Below are positions 1 to 9,929 of a stretch of DNA of 64,000 nt, one piece after another. The notes beneath the pieces were generated by a model, which saw only the letters and a program-made list of their open reading frames with translations, did not search any database and was not told the origin of the DNA. The stretch comes from Norana najaformis (lineage: Eukaryota > Annelida > Clitellata > Crassiclitellata > Hormogastridae). A program made the translations under genes and the position numbers. Where the stretch lies: positions 32,839,989-32,903,988 of the forward strand of contig OZ029915.1 of assembly GCA_964023275.1 (NCBI GenBank), in the 5' to 3' direction. Each line of letters opens with the position of its first letter. Position 1 is the stretch's first letter.

Positions 1-716
1 TGAACAGTTACTTTTGATTTAAGAACTTGCTTTGAATTTTATGTTTGTAATAGAATGGCTGTTGGGAAATGAAAGGCAGGTCCGAAGAGAAGACTTTTCT
101 CTATGATGTATGTCTCCAAATTTGTTTTGTTTTCGAGTTTTTCTAACAAGTTTTGAAAAGAATGCATTTGCTTGAACATGTTTGACTGATGTGCAAATTT
201 TGCACCACACAGCAAACCAGTGATGGCACAAAAATGCATATTTCAATTTCCAACTTAGATTTGTCATTTGTGTCCATTTTAGGCTATTTATATGCCCGTA
301 TGTAAGTCTACATTGATTTAGTGATTTCTTTATTTTGCATTTTATATTTAGCACGAAGAGAAGAGTTATGAAAAGTTGATATTTTTTAGCAGTTTGAAAT
401 GATGAAACATTCTCTCTCTACTTTTGGCTGCAATTAATTCCTGCTTTGGGATGGATTAATCCCAGCCAAAAACATTAGAACCTACTTTTCAAAGTTTGTA
501 CACCTACCCCTTGAAGCATCACCCATACTATTACTAGTGTTTTGCTTTTATGTTTTTCTGATGGTCACATGCACAGCAGTTTGAGAGCCTCTGAAGGCAA
601 TACAATTTTAAACCCTCGATTACATTATGTTACCACATTGCCATAAAACCAGGAAAGGTTTGAAATGTTCCAACAGATGATGAGTTTCATTTTAGCTCTC
701 TTTACTTCTGCTGCAG
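1..716 (+). other. Intron of the SAMHD1-like gene, no feature seen
   Basis: AT-rich sequence ending in a pyrimidine-rich tract and ctgcag at 716. No earlier SAMHD1 exon and no recognisable repeat was found, so this is intron reaching past the left edge. Confidence 0.6.
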
Positions 717-895
717 GTGATTGCAAATAAGGAAAATGGAATCGATGTCGACAAGTGTGATTACTTTCCCAGAGACTGCTACTATTGGGTCTGCCAAACA
801 GCGTCAGTCATCAGCTTCTTGTGAGATTTGCTCGTGTTTTGAACATCACTAAAGAAAACCAGCTTGCCTCCAAGCAAATCTGTTACCGTGATAAG
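717..895 (+). CDS. SAMHD1-like: SAMHD1-like exon a (contains a one-base deletion)
   Basis: The acceptor is ctgcag before 717 and the donor is AAG|GTGTG after 895. Frame 0 from 717 reads [23 protein letters not shown]. The homologous reading then continues as [18 protein letters not shown] in the frame starting at 785. The exon is 179 nt; one extra T in the TATTGGG at 783-789 would make it 180 nt, join both halves and give phase 0 into the next exon. Read literally, frame 0 stops soon after the shift. Confidence 0.88.
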
Positions 896-3800
896 GTGTG
901 TTTATCTTTCCTACATTTTTTTGGTTTTCATTATGAACTAGTATTTACATTCATTTCTGTTCATACCGGGTAATATTATTCTTCTTTGTTGATTACCTTT
1001 CTGTGCCGGTTTTTTGGCTAAAGTGTATATTCCTACAATTCACTGCAAATGAATAATAGGAGATTGTTTAAATTTACCATTTTTCAGTGTTGAATAAAAC
1101 CATAATGTATGGAAAATGTATGGAATTCTCAATACAAATATACATTGTTGATTTATGTACTTTTTGACAAATTGAAAATTGTAAACTATGCATTTTACTT
1201 TGCAATTATTATCTATAATAAATGTGCTAAGAGTACACATTTTCAATGAAGTTGCTAAAGGTAAAAAATTATAAATAATTCAGAGATTTTATTGCACAGT
1301 CTAAAGTTACATCAGGACCTAACATAGTATGACTCCTATTCAAAGAGGCAGTAGTACTGAAAGATCTCACCAAATAATTAATTTAAAAAAATAATGTTGT
1401 GCAGTCTGTGTAAGAAGACTTTGAAATATGAAAGGCTTATGTACATGTCATGCATATATGCCTTTCATATTCAAAATTTTCTTATACAGACTTTATAAAC
1501 TCGACCTTATTTTTGTATACATTGTATAAAAGGAAATATGTTTGTCTGCAGGAAGCTCCTAACGTGTATGGAATGTTCTACACCCGCCATCAACTTCATC
1601 AAAGAGCCTATAAGCACAAGACAGTGAAGGCTGTAGAATGCATGTAAGGATTTGTGAACTATTGGTACAGTGTTTTTCAGTTTAGTTCTGTTATTGGAAT
1701 AGTCATCGTTATTGTACTCAACAATTGACAAGCATTCAAGTTTACAATCAATAAGCACTGTTCCAACAAAGTTATTAAGCCACAGAGGCTTTAGTAGTCA
1801 CTCTTATTCTACAGGATAGTGACTATGTGTCCCTTCAGTTAGGCACAATGAGAAACATATGTATACATTATGGCACAATATTGGTTGAATGTTTAAAAAT
1901 TAGGTTCAAATTATTTTTTAAATGATATTTAGCACTGTCAAGGTTATGCCATCTTTTAATGAACCCCTGCAATTTTCCCTTAGTTTCATGGATGCTTATT
2001 ATCTTTGTTGTCAAACATTAAGGTGCACTGGGAAGTGCAATCATTATTTTTGTTTCACAAATTATATGAATGAAAGTCAGTATTACCATCAAGTTATCTC
2101 TGAAAAAAGCATTACTCATACATTTATGGAAATGGCAATACTCGGATACAGAACCCTGCGATTTAAATTGACTGTTCAGTTTCATTTCTGTATTTCATTG
2201 ATAAGAGGACATATGTTCACTTGATGGGGAATTACATAATGTTCCAAATTAATGCCTTTTTCTAGGGATTAAAGAGCTTAGGAATTGTGTCAGGTATTGC
2301 AATGTGGAGAAGTATGCACAGTGTTGGAGATATGGATGAACTATTTTCTGTAATTGGAACAATTAATGCATTATGTCATCATTGTACAATATTCCTAGTT
2401 CGAAGCATCTTTTCATAAATTCGTTGCATGCACAGTTCTAAATTTTTCTAAAACTGACGTTTTGGAGGAAATGCGTAAAAAGAAATTACCTTTCCACGGG
2501 TTTTATTGAGATGGTTACTCTATGTTATGCTTTCATAAAATGGATTTCAGGTTGTCTGGTGCACTGATATGCTCAAACAGACGTCTTAAATTTCGTGGAA
2601 AGGATGGATGAATTATTCTGTATTTTCCCATACAAGTTTTTATTCATCTCAGTTCTTTTATTGATGTGCTTCAAACGTACCAGTTCTGAAAAAATAAAGT
2701 TAAAATATTTGCAGATCTTTCCATTTGTGATGGCAAAATTCTCTTGCAATGTGAATGGCCCCATTGATGTACACCAGCTACTGACAGCCAACAGATTTGC
2801 CTCCTCCTCTGCAATCCTGCAACCTTCAAACATTTTTGCATAAATCAATGTCTAAGTCAAATTTTCTAATAGAGATATTTATAGGTACGTGCAAAAAGAT
2901 AAATTCTGTTACTAGTTAGTCTCTGCCTTAGACCCCACTAGGTAGCGTCCAATGCGGTTTCTATTCTGGAACCTATTGTGATTTCAACCCCTTCCTGAGA
3001 TCAAAATTTCACAAATCCATATATAATTAACCATTAGTAAGAGTAACATATATTTTTTGTAATCAGCATTAGACTGTTTATTAGGGTTCCATTGCATGGT
3101 GGCTTTCTTTTACTCTGATTTGCTTATTTGGCACATTTTCTCAAAATTATTTTCATGATTTTGTGTTCTTCCATCAGTCAGGTGAAACATCTAGTTAAAA
3201 CAGCAGACGATATGGAAGCTTATTTGCAAGTTGATGATGAAGTGATAGATCACGTCATGAAGATGTCTGCTAAAGACCTGGAAAGTGACGAAGATAAAGA
3301 AAATCTAAGGAGAGCCCAGGAAATCCTTACAAGGATAGAGAAAAGACAAATTTACCAGTGCCTTCTATCAGACCACTCGATAGCAAAAAAGTCAAGGTAA
3401 TCTTTTCTTGTTTGAGTACATCAGGTATGTCCATCATGTGAGAATTTCAACTGGCATGAAAGGAATATATGTATACATACACAAATGTGTGTATTTGTAC
3501 ATATGGTTGGTATTCACTGGTATATAACTTTTAGTCACTTATTTTGGCATATTTTCTGTTAATTACTGTTAAGTCATCATCAAAGTGCTAACAACACTTG
3601 GGATTATTTAATTTCACTATTGTATTTACCAGTGTCTTCTATTCTTTTACCAGTGTTTTCATGTATGCATGTGTGTGTGTGTTGTGTGCTTGTGTTGTGT
3701 GTTACATCATAATAGTAATCACGATTTTTTATAGCGCCGCTTAAACAAAACTCCCTACACAAAACCACAGTCAAACAAACAGCCTTACACAAAAGAGTCA

Positions 3801-6800
3801 GGGAAAGACCCAGTTCATGTCGTAAGGTAATAGGCAACTTATTCCAGAAAGATGGACCGACCAAAGCGACTGTGGTAATTTGGGCCAGTGGGACAATTAG
3901 GTTACCTTGCGCAGCAGAGCAAAGAAATCTGCAGCCAGGTACAGATGAAACTGAGACACTTAGCTCCCCAAGATAAGATGGAGCACAGCCTGCCAGACAT
4001 TTGTGCATAACCAATAAGATCTTGAAATCGACACATTTTTGCATAGATAACCAGCGCATCTCCTCCCGCGTAAAGCTGAATATATACCCAAGCCTAATTA
4101 TACCACCAATCAACTAAGCTGCAGTGCTTAATACAGACTGCAGTTGATTATTGTGGGAAGCAGTCCAGCATAGGAAGTGTTACCCTAATCAGTCCTAGTA
4201 CACATAAATGCCAATGTATCACGGTTTTGCAGCTTGAGTTGTAAGCAAACAGCATACTGTTCAAACATACATACATACATACATACATATATGCATGATT
4301 GTATGTATGTATGGCAAAACAGGTCAGGGTAGACATGGAAAATGCATAAAAAATTATCAGGTAATCCCCAAGTGATTAAAAGTATTTCCTTAGAAATGAT
4401 TGTATGTATACTGGTATGTATGCTTCTCTTCGACATGCAAAGTGCTTCTCAAAACAATACCCGCTATTTTTCATAAAAATACCAGCAAAATTTAGCATAT
4501 GGAGATCTTCTAACTCCCAGGCTTTCTCAATACATGGCTATATTTAATTGCTAGACAATGCATTGGCATGGGTATTTGACAGTTAGAATCCAACAGCTGT
4601 TGGGAGACAATACATTGTAGAATGTAATATAAGATGGATATACAATGTTGTCATTTTTATAAAACAAGAAATCTGATATGCAGATCTTTGGTTTTCACCA
4701 TAAAGCATTACACAGTTAACTTTTTAAGAGTGATTTCTGCATTTATATATAGTATTTATGTACATTTTTACCCTAAAGTGTTATGCACCCAAAGGCTGTA
4801 TAAAATGAATTCAGTGTGTAGATAAACTATATATGCTAAACCATGCAGTATTGTATTTAGCTGGGGCCACCATGCCATAGCTCCCTTTCAGATCATGAAA
4901 TCTTTGCCTACATTGCTATTTTTATCTTTGCTGCCTCTTCTTGTAGAGTTTTGTATTAAATACATTTTGGTGTGTAAAGTTATAAGTTGTAATTTACCAA
5001 ATGCATGCTTTTGTTTATGTGCATTTGAAAAATGGACACCCCTGCATGGCTTCAGTTTGAACTATATGATACTGATACGTTGATTGCTTACCAATGTCAT
5101 TAACTTGAAGTTTCATTGTTTACAGGACTTTGGCATTAAGGGGGCAGCTGAAGAAATTGTACAGATTTCTGTAAGCAGATGTCCTGAAAGGGCTATGACT
5201 GCTAACGATTTCAGTCTGGAGGTTAGTTTTAGTGCGAACCAATAAATGTTAGGTTTTAATTACTTAATTTCTTTCCTAGAATAAAGCCAACAAACAGGTA
5301 ACTTTAAACATGGGAAATGTGTAAATAATTTTATCAGTTATCCAAAAGGATTAAATATATTTCATTTTGAGGACTATCACAAAATTATGCTCCGATTAAG
5401 GAATGATGTCACAAAAAGTTTTTTTTTAATCAAAACTCTTTATGAAACTCTTTGAAATATCATATATCAGTCATTTAACAGGTTGTGCAGCATGTAAACC
5501 AAACTACCATGTTACTCAAATTGTAATAGAACTTCTTCCAAGTTTTTGTAAATTTTTATGGCTATGCAAGAAAAAATGTTTCATTAATTTATAAGTAATT
5601 ATGTAAATAATAATGCCTATTGAGTGTGCAGGAATCGGAAGCATTTGTAACTGAACAGAGGCCAGGATCTTCATTCGATTGGAGAGTTATTATGTTTCAG
5701 TTTTTGTTAGGAACTACTTTATGTAACATTTTGCAATAATTGACTGTTTTACCTTGTTTGCAGCTAGTTTTGTATGCCTATGGCATGAAGAGTGAAAACC
5801 CAGTTGAAAAAGTATACTTCTATAGGAAATCTGAACCAGACAAACCCAAAAAAATTTCCAAATATGAGGTAGGCCAAGTTAATGTTTTGATTACTTGTAT
5901 GACACATAATTTAACCATTAAATCACAGAACGGCCATTTTTATGTCAGAAGTAGAAGGGACAGTAGCAGTGTGGCTCTGGGAGCGGGTGGCTCCTGCAGA
6001 GACTACTTTCAGCCTACAAACCTAGCAAAGGTTCACAGACTTGTCATCTGTTCACTTAACAAAAGCTGTTCTGGATCCAAATATTACATCAATTATCAAT
6101 TTCTCATTGCATGGGGGATCCATCATTAGAACTCATTTATACTTCCAAAAAGAATAAAATTAATATGTGACACATGTTAAGCATAAAAAAGTTTAGCACA
6201 CATGTTTTTTAAACCTGCATGGGCGGTCAAACATTGGTAGTATGTTCAAGGAGTATTGCTGGACCCTGCAGTCATGCACCTGTAAGCTTTAGGTTTCCAT
6301 GGTGCTCCCAGAGGTTTTTTGTGAGACTCATGCGCCTGTATGTTTTAGGTTTCACTGATGCTCCCAGAGACTGTTTGTGAGACTCATGCACCTGTATGTT
6401 TGAGGTTTACATGATGCTCTCAGAGTCTGTTTGTGAGACTCATTCATCTGTATGTTTTAGGTTTCACTGATGCTCCCATAGACTGTTTGTGAGACTCGTG
6501 CACCTGTATGTTTGAGGTTTACACGATGCTCTCAGAGACTTTTAGTGAGACTCATGCGCCTATATGTTTTAGGTTTCACTGATGCTCCCAGAGACTGTTT
6601 GTGAGACTCATTCATCTGTATGTTTTAGGTTTCACTGATGCTCCCAGAGACTGTTTGTGAGACTCGTGCACCTGTATGTTTGAGGTTTACACGATGCTCT
6701 CAGAGACTTTTAGTGAGACTCATGCGCCTGTATGTTTTAGGTTTCACTGATGCTCCCAGAGACTGTTTGTGAGACTCATTCATCTGTATGTTTTAGGTTT

Positions 6801-7100
6801 CACTGATGCTCCCAGAGACTGTTTCTGTGACTCGTGCACCTGCATGCTTGAGGTTTACATGATGCTCTCAGAGGCTGTTTGTGAGACTCGTGCACCTGTA
6901 TGTTTTAGGTTTCAATGATGCTCCCACAGACTTTTAGTGAAACTCGCATACCGCTGCTGTACAAAAAATTTACACCTGAACAAGGTCTTTACAAAGGACT
7001 TGTCAGTGAAGCAACTGAATGTTTCAAGGAATACTGCAAGCTTCTGCACTGGCGAGAAGTATGTACTGATACCTTTAAGTTTGGAGCAACTGATCAATAG
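717..7100 (+). CDS. SAMHD1-like: SAMHD1-like dNTP triphosphohydrolase, C-terminal part, 7 exons, two frameshifts
   Basis: Joined exons are 717-895, 1552-1643, 1984-2022, 3178-3396, 5126-5221, 5764-5868 and 6909-7100; the 5' end lies before the window. SAMHD1 proteins are nuclear, dGTP-activated tetrameric HD-domain enzymes that cleave dNTPs to deoxynucleoside plus triphosphate. Recognised landmarks, compared with the vertebrate protein from memory, are [70 protein letters not shown] and a last block [15 protein letters not shown]. These are the post-HD helices and the C-terminal regulatory lobe. All exon borders use AG/GT. Phases agree everywhere except in exons 717-895 and 3178-3396, each of which is exactly one base short. 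The gene keeps its introns, so it is not a processed copy. Family assignment is firm; whether the copy is functional is open. Confidence 0.88.
1296..1375 (+). mobile_element. SINE fragment (family S2)
   Basis: Inside the intron between exons a and b. The stretch with ATTCAAAGAGGCAGTAGTAC and GAAAGATCTCACCAAATAA resembles the body of the tRNA-headed element at 34925-35135. Only the 3' part is present, without the tRNA-like head. Confidence 0.45.
1552..1643 (+). CDS. SAMHD1-like: SAMHD1-like exon b
   Basis: The acceptor is tttgtctgcag and the donor is CAT|GTAAGG. It is 92 nt, starts in phase 0 and ends two bases into a codon. It reads [20 protein letters not shown] and then [10 protein letters not shown], matching the family's MFHTR..LH.RAYQHK block just after the HD fold. 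Confidence 0.92.
1984..2022 (+). CDS. SAMHD1-like: SAMHD1-like small exon c (tentative)
   Basis: A 39-nt exon follows a good polypyrimidine acceptor (ttttcccttag) and ends AAG|GTGCAC. It takes one base to complete the split codon from exon b and ends two bases into a codon, which fits exon d starting at 3178. It reads [12 protein letters not shown], in register with the family segment that follows the RAY.HK block. The joined protein is about six residues shorter here than the vertebrate one. Phase and register support it, but the similarity is weak; exon b could instead splice directly to 3178. Confidence 0.5.
3178..3396 (+). CDS. SAMHD1-like: SAMHD1-like exon d (contains a one-base deletion)
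   Basis: The acceptor is ccatcag before 3178 (or the AG at 3180-3181) and the donor is TCAAG|GTAATC. It reads [15 protein letters not shown], then [15 protein letters not shown], matching the family's IDDMEAY and AREILK.IEYRNL blocks. The exon must end in phase 0 to join 5126, but the frame of RIEKRQIYQ ends in phase 2. From about 3348 the compatible frame reads [14 protein letters not shown]. Length arithmetic indicates one missing base, somewhere around 3340-3370. Confidence 0.85.
3700..4130 (-). mobile_element. 5'-truncated CR1/L2-like LINE fragment in a SAMHD1 intron, antisense
   Basis: The minus strand reads [20 protein letters not shown], then [12 protein letters not shown] and [10 protein letters not shown], the standard C-terminal end of CR1/L2-group reverse transcriptases. 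The end near 3704-3730 carries the short tail seen on other LINE copies here (GTGATTACTATTATGATG on the minus strand). It sits between exons d and e, antisense to the gene. Only about 130 codons of the polyprotein are left. Confidence 0.75.
4262..4315 (+). repeat. CATA/TGTA microsatellite
   Basis: Runs of catacatac followed by gtatgtatgtatgg inside the SAMHD1 intron. They form a weak inverted pair with each other. Confidence 0.7.
5126..5221 (+). CDS. SAMHD1-like: SAMHD1-like exon e
   Basis: The acceptor is tgtttacag and the donor is GAG|GTTAGT. It is 96 nt, phase 0 at both ends. It reads [18 protein letters not shown] and ends MTANDFSLE, corresponding to the L.AEDFIV strand of the C-terminal lobe. 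Confidence 0.82.
5764..5868 (+). CDS. SAMHD1-like: SAMHD1-like exon f
   Basis: The acceptor is ccttgtttgcag and the donor is GAG|GTAGGC. It is 105 nt, phase 0 at both ends. It reads [20 protein letters not shown] and then [15 protein letters not shown], a clear match to the family's NMDYGM.EKNPIDHVSFY block. Confidence 0.93.
6268..6908 (+). repeat. Eleven 56-bp tandem units duplicating an intron/exon border
   Basis: Units start at 6293, 6349, 6405, 6461, 6517, 6573, 6629, 6685, 6741, 6797 and 6853. The spacing is exactly 56, and the next step lands on the terminal exon start at 6909. A partial unit covers 6268-6292. Each unit is 45 bases homologous to the first 15 codons of that exon (consensus peptide [15 protein letters not shown]) plus 11 bases, usually GTATGTTTTAG. 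All retain the AG; most retain GTATGT. Unit 4 (6461) has an in-frame TAG, unit 5 has ATATGT and unit 10 has GCATGC in place of the donor-like hexamer. Units 4-6 and 7-9 repeat as a 168-bp higher-order block, with 10-11 a partial third. Confidence 0.95.
6909..7100 (+). CDS. SAMHD1-like: SAMHD1-like terminal exon g
   Basis: The acceptor is tgttttag before 6909; the stop TAG is at 7098-7100. It reads [20 protein letters not shown], then [15 protein letters not shown], aligning with the family's VS.LLPEKFAE..I..YCKK and YAARQYFVQWC helices. The first 45 coding bases and 11 intron bases are the unit that is tandemly repeated just upstream. Other AGs exist at 6928-6929 and 6936-6937; the 6909 start gives the best family register and correct phase. 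Confidence 0.9.
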   Translation, partial: VSMMLPQTFSETRIPLLYKKFTPEQGLYKGLVSEATECFKEYCKLLHWREVCTDTFKFGATDQ

Positions 7101-7227
7101 TAGCAGGATTTCTAGCGATAGCGGGTGTTTTGGTGTATTGAATAGTATAAGAAGTAGCTGTGGGAGTTGATGTTGTGGTTATTATTATTATTCCTGTATT
7201 TTTATGTGCCATTATCTGATTGTATTA

Positions 7228-7233
7228 AATAAA
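7228..7233 (+). promoter_or_regulatory. Polyadenylation signal AATAAA
   Basis: AATAAA lies 128 nt past the SAMHD1-like stop codon in AT-rich sequence, the expected distance for a short 3' UTR. GT/T-rich sequence is not pronounced downstream, so the exact cleavage site is not assigned. Confidence 0.6.
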
Positions 7234-7234
7234 A

Positions 7235-8522
7235 GTAACATTTACTGCAACAATTGCTTTAAACACTTTTCAGAGCAACTAATAATTCAACACTATCTGC
7301 AGTCGAGATCAGCTGTTCCTCATGAGGCTTGGAAGATCCAGTCCTCGTAAATGCCTTTTAAACACCAGCTATATGTTGATGTGATTTCAAAATTGTAAAA
7401 GACTTTGATTACACATGCTTAGAATATAAGTAAAATGTTCATTGTGATGATTTAGTCTGTACATAGGCCCATGGCCTCTTTTGAGAAACATCTTTCATGC
7501 ATTGTTTTACATTGATTTTAACTTTTGTTGTCCATTTTCTATTGTATATTCATTATCAGTTTTTTATTTAATAATTATGCGATGTAATTTCTTCTCTGTA
7601 GTATTTATTACTTGGCACACAACCTATGGCCACACAAACCTTTGACATACAAGATGATGGGAGAAAAAGCGAACATTTTTTCATATAGAATCAGTTTGAA
7701 GAATTCGTTTCCCTCCCCAGCCAGCACACACACTCGGGCAATGTTGGACCAGCGTTGCCCAACCTTGATCCAGTATGTGTGCTGCCTGAGTTTCAATACA
7801 AAATCATTTTGAAGAATTTACTGAGTTAATAATGAAAACTGTTTTAACAAGAAATCTGCTTGGTATGCTAGTTTATAAATTAAATTTCAACAACTGGTAG
7901 CAAGTTGGTTAATGTTTTCTCTGATCTCATATCTTAAGTGATTGCTTGGTGATTATTTGCTAACATTTGTTAGTATGTATTTGTCTGCAATATAGAAACT
8001 TCTTTTAATCCTAAATCCTCGACTTGTAATTGATAAATTACCGTCGTATTTTGAAACAGCAGACATGTACAGTGTATTCTTGATTAGGACTGAGCTATAA
8101 CATGTCCCAGCGCCGTGATCATTTTATGTGGCTTCAGCTATTACAGCAGTGTGTTTTTATTTTGAGCGAGTATTTCCCATACATCCACGTTCACTGGACT
8201 TATTGCGAGCCAGCACTGTAAATGTAAATGCTAATGTACACGATTTTCCATAGCGATCGCTTGGCCTCGACCCAGATAATTTTTTGATGAATTCTTTGGG
8301 TGAGATCCTTCCTCACCTATCCGCGTTTAAATGAATGCCACCTATTTAAGGTCCCCAAGGTAACCGTGTTAAACTGAGAATATTGCAATGGCGACAGCTG
8401 GTACCACCTTTATGCCACTAATGTTGGGCCCAATGAACGTGGCAGTCAGAGTTAGACGTGCTTATATAGTCCAGTTTGCTGTTTAATTGATTTTGTGTGC
8501 AATAAATTGTTCTACTTAGTAG
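7235..8522. other. Intergenic sequence with one small inverted-repeat element
   Basis: No exon was recognised. At 7718-7792 a short element has inverted ends: CAGCACACACACT on the left and the complement of AGTATGTGTGCTG on the right. Its centre contains GGCAATGTTGG and CGTTGCCCAACC. The flanks carry similar copies of a TTTGAAGAATT sequence. It looks like a very short MITE; the family is not known. Confidence 0.4.
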
Positions 8523-8860
8523 GATAATCGTAATCGTAATTTTCGATTTCTACCGCGCCCAATGAAACCCAGGCTCGGGAACCAACTTATTCACAGTCAA
8601 GATCACGGGCTTATAGTCATGACAAAATCGATAGGCAAACGGGTTCGGTTCCAGATCAAGATCCAGGTGTCAGGTAGTGACAGTCGGACGTCTACGGTGG
8701 ATGATGTTTGAAATTGAAGCTAGAAGAAAGATAATGGGAAGAGGAAGAATCAGGATAAGATTTTTGGAAAAGTAGTGTTTCCAGTCTGAGTGAAAGACCT
8801 GCGCAGATACTGAAAGAGGTGAAGTGTTGGTGAGTTCTACGATGGATCAGGTAATTGGTG
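8523..8860 (-). mobile_element. LINE 3' end, same family as the 18495 copy
   Basis: Read on the minus strand, this matches the 3' coding end and UTR of the LINE at 18495-19736: the caccaacacttcacctctttc region, the CGTAGACGTCC/CGTAGCCGTCC segment, the GGATCTTGA segment and a terminal GATTACGATTAT tail at 8523-8540. The copy is 5'-truncated at about 8860 and contains small indels. Confidence 0.75.
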
Positions 8861-9929
8861 CTTCCAGAGACTATTTGTGAGTATTTATTGTTCTAAAGTT
8901 GTTTATGCTTAGTATTACACAAGCGTTGTGGACAACAAAAAGTGCAACGAATTTTAATTACATAATTTGTGTTGCGTTGTGAATTTTAATTACATAATTT
9001 GTATTGTGACAGCATAGGCTAATAAACTGCCTGACTTTCGTTGCGACAATTTTTCTGCTAGATTTTAGCATTTAAAGATGACAAGCCCTTTAGCCAACCT
9101 TGAGAAGTGGCCATAGGTGTTATGGACTTCGTTTTCTCAGCCTCGGCTTATGAGAGCGGTTGTCAGTCCTTAAGCCGTCCAGCATCCATAGTCTACAGTC
9201 GATGTATTCTATGCAGAGCCTTGTTCGCTGGAGAGCGCTAGTAACACAATTTCGTGGCATGTATTTGACCTCTAACCTTTGAGCTGATAGTGAAGCACGT
9301 GAACTAAAGAATATCGTACCACTTTTTGTCCTTTCAACCACCCTATTAAGAGCTGGCGTTTCCTTATTTATTCGCTAGGTGGCGGCTTTCATCAGATGCG
9401 GTTGTGATGAGACAATAGTACCCTAGAAGACTAAAAGAATAGATACAGTTTCTACAAATCGACAATATCTGTGGATTTCACATAAAGGCTCATGACTCGA
9501 AGCCAGGTCCATTGGGATGATGACAGCTGGTGCCACCAACTTTTGAGGACCCAAGACGACTTTCAAGCCTAAAAAAGTTTTGAGTGCCGGTATTAGTAAT
9601 CGACACTTTCGACGGGTGGTGCCAGTCCCAAGCCTGGATGAAGGAGGAGGGCGACGGTAATCATCTTTGTTTTGACATAACGTCGCAAAATAGCTGTCAC
9701 ATATACACACACAAGTCCCCGTTTGCCTTTTTTCCATGTTTCAGGTACTCAGGTCTCAAATACGAGTACAGGTACTTGGGTCTCAAGTACGAGTACAAGT
9801 ACTAAGGTTATAATACAAGTGCCAGTGACTACTGCAAGAGCATGAAGATATTTGTTTAACAGTTTAGACTAAGGTTGAGACCAGCCATGTATCTTCGCTG
9901 ATCATATCACAAGACACATGCACTCATTT
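8861..9929. other. Unassigned repeat-rich sequence
   Basis: No gene seen. 8940-9005 contains a direct duplication around TTTTAATTACATAATTTGT. 9720-9805 holds repeated GTACTYRGGTCTCAARTACG motifs like those at 10455-10540, which are probably subterminal repeats of the hAT element next to it. Confidence 0.4.

Noticed and set aside
3604..4113. Independent host gene antisense to the SAMHD1-like gene
   Set aside because: The protein is the C-terminal end of a LINE reverse transcriptase, truncated at its 5' side.
6268..6908. CRISPR-like regularly spaced repeat
   Set aside because: The 56-bp units abut without spacers, are homologous to the adjacent exon, and sit in a spliced animal gene.
9584..9805. 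Frame ending in YRYLGLKYEYKY repeats
   Set aside because: It is the translation of hAT subterminal DNA repeats.
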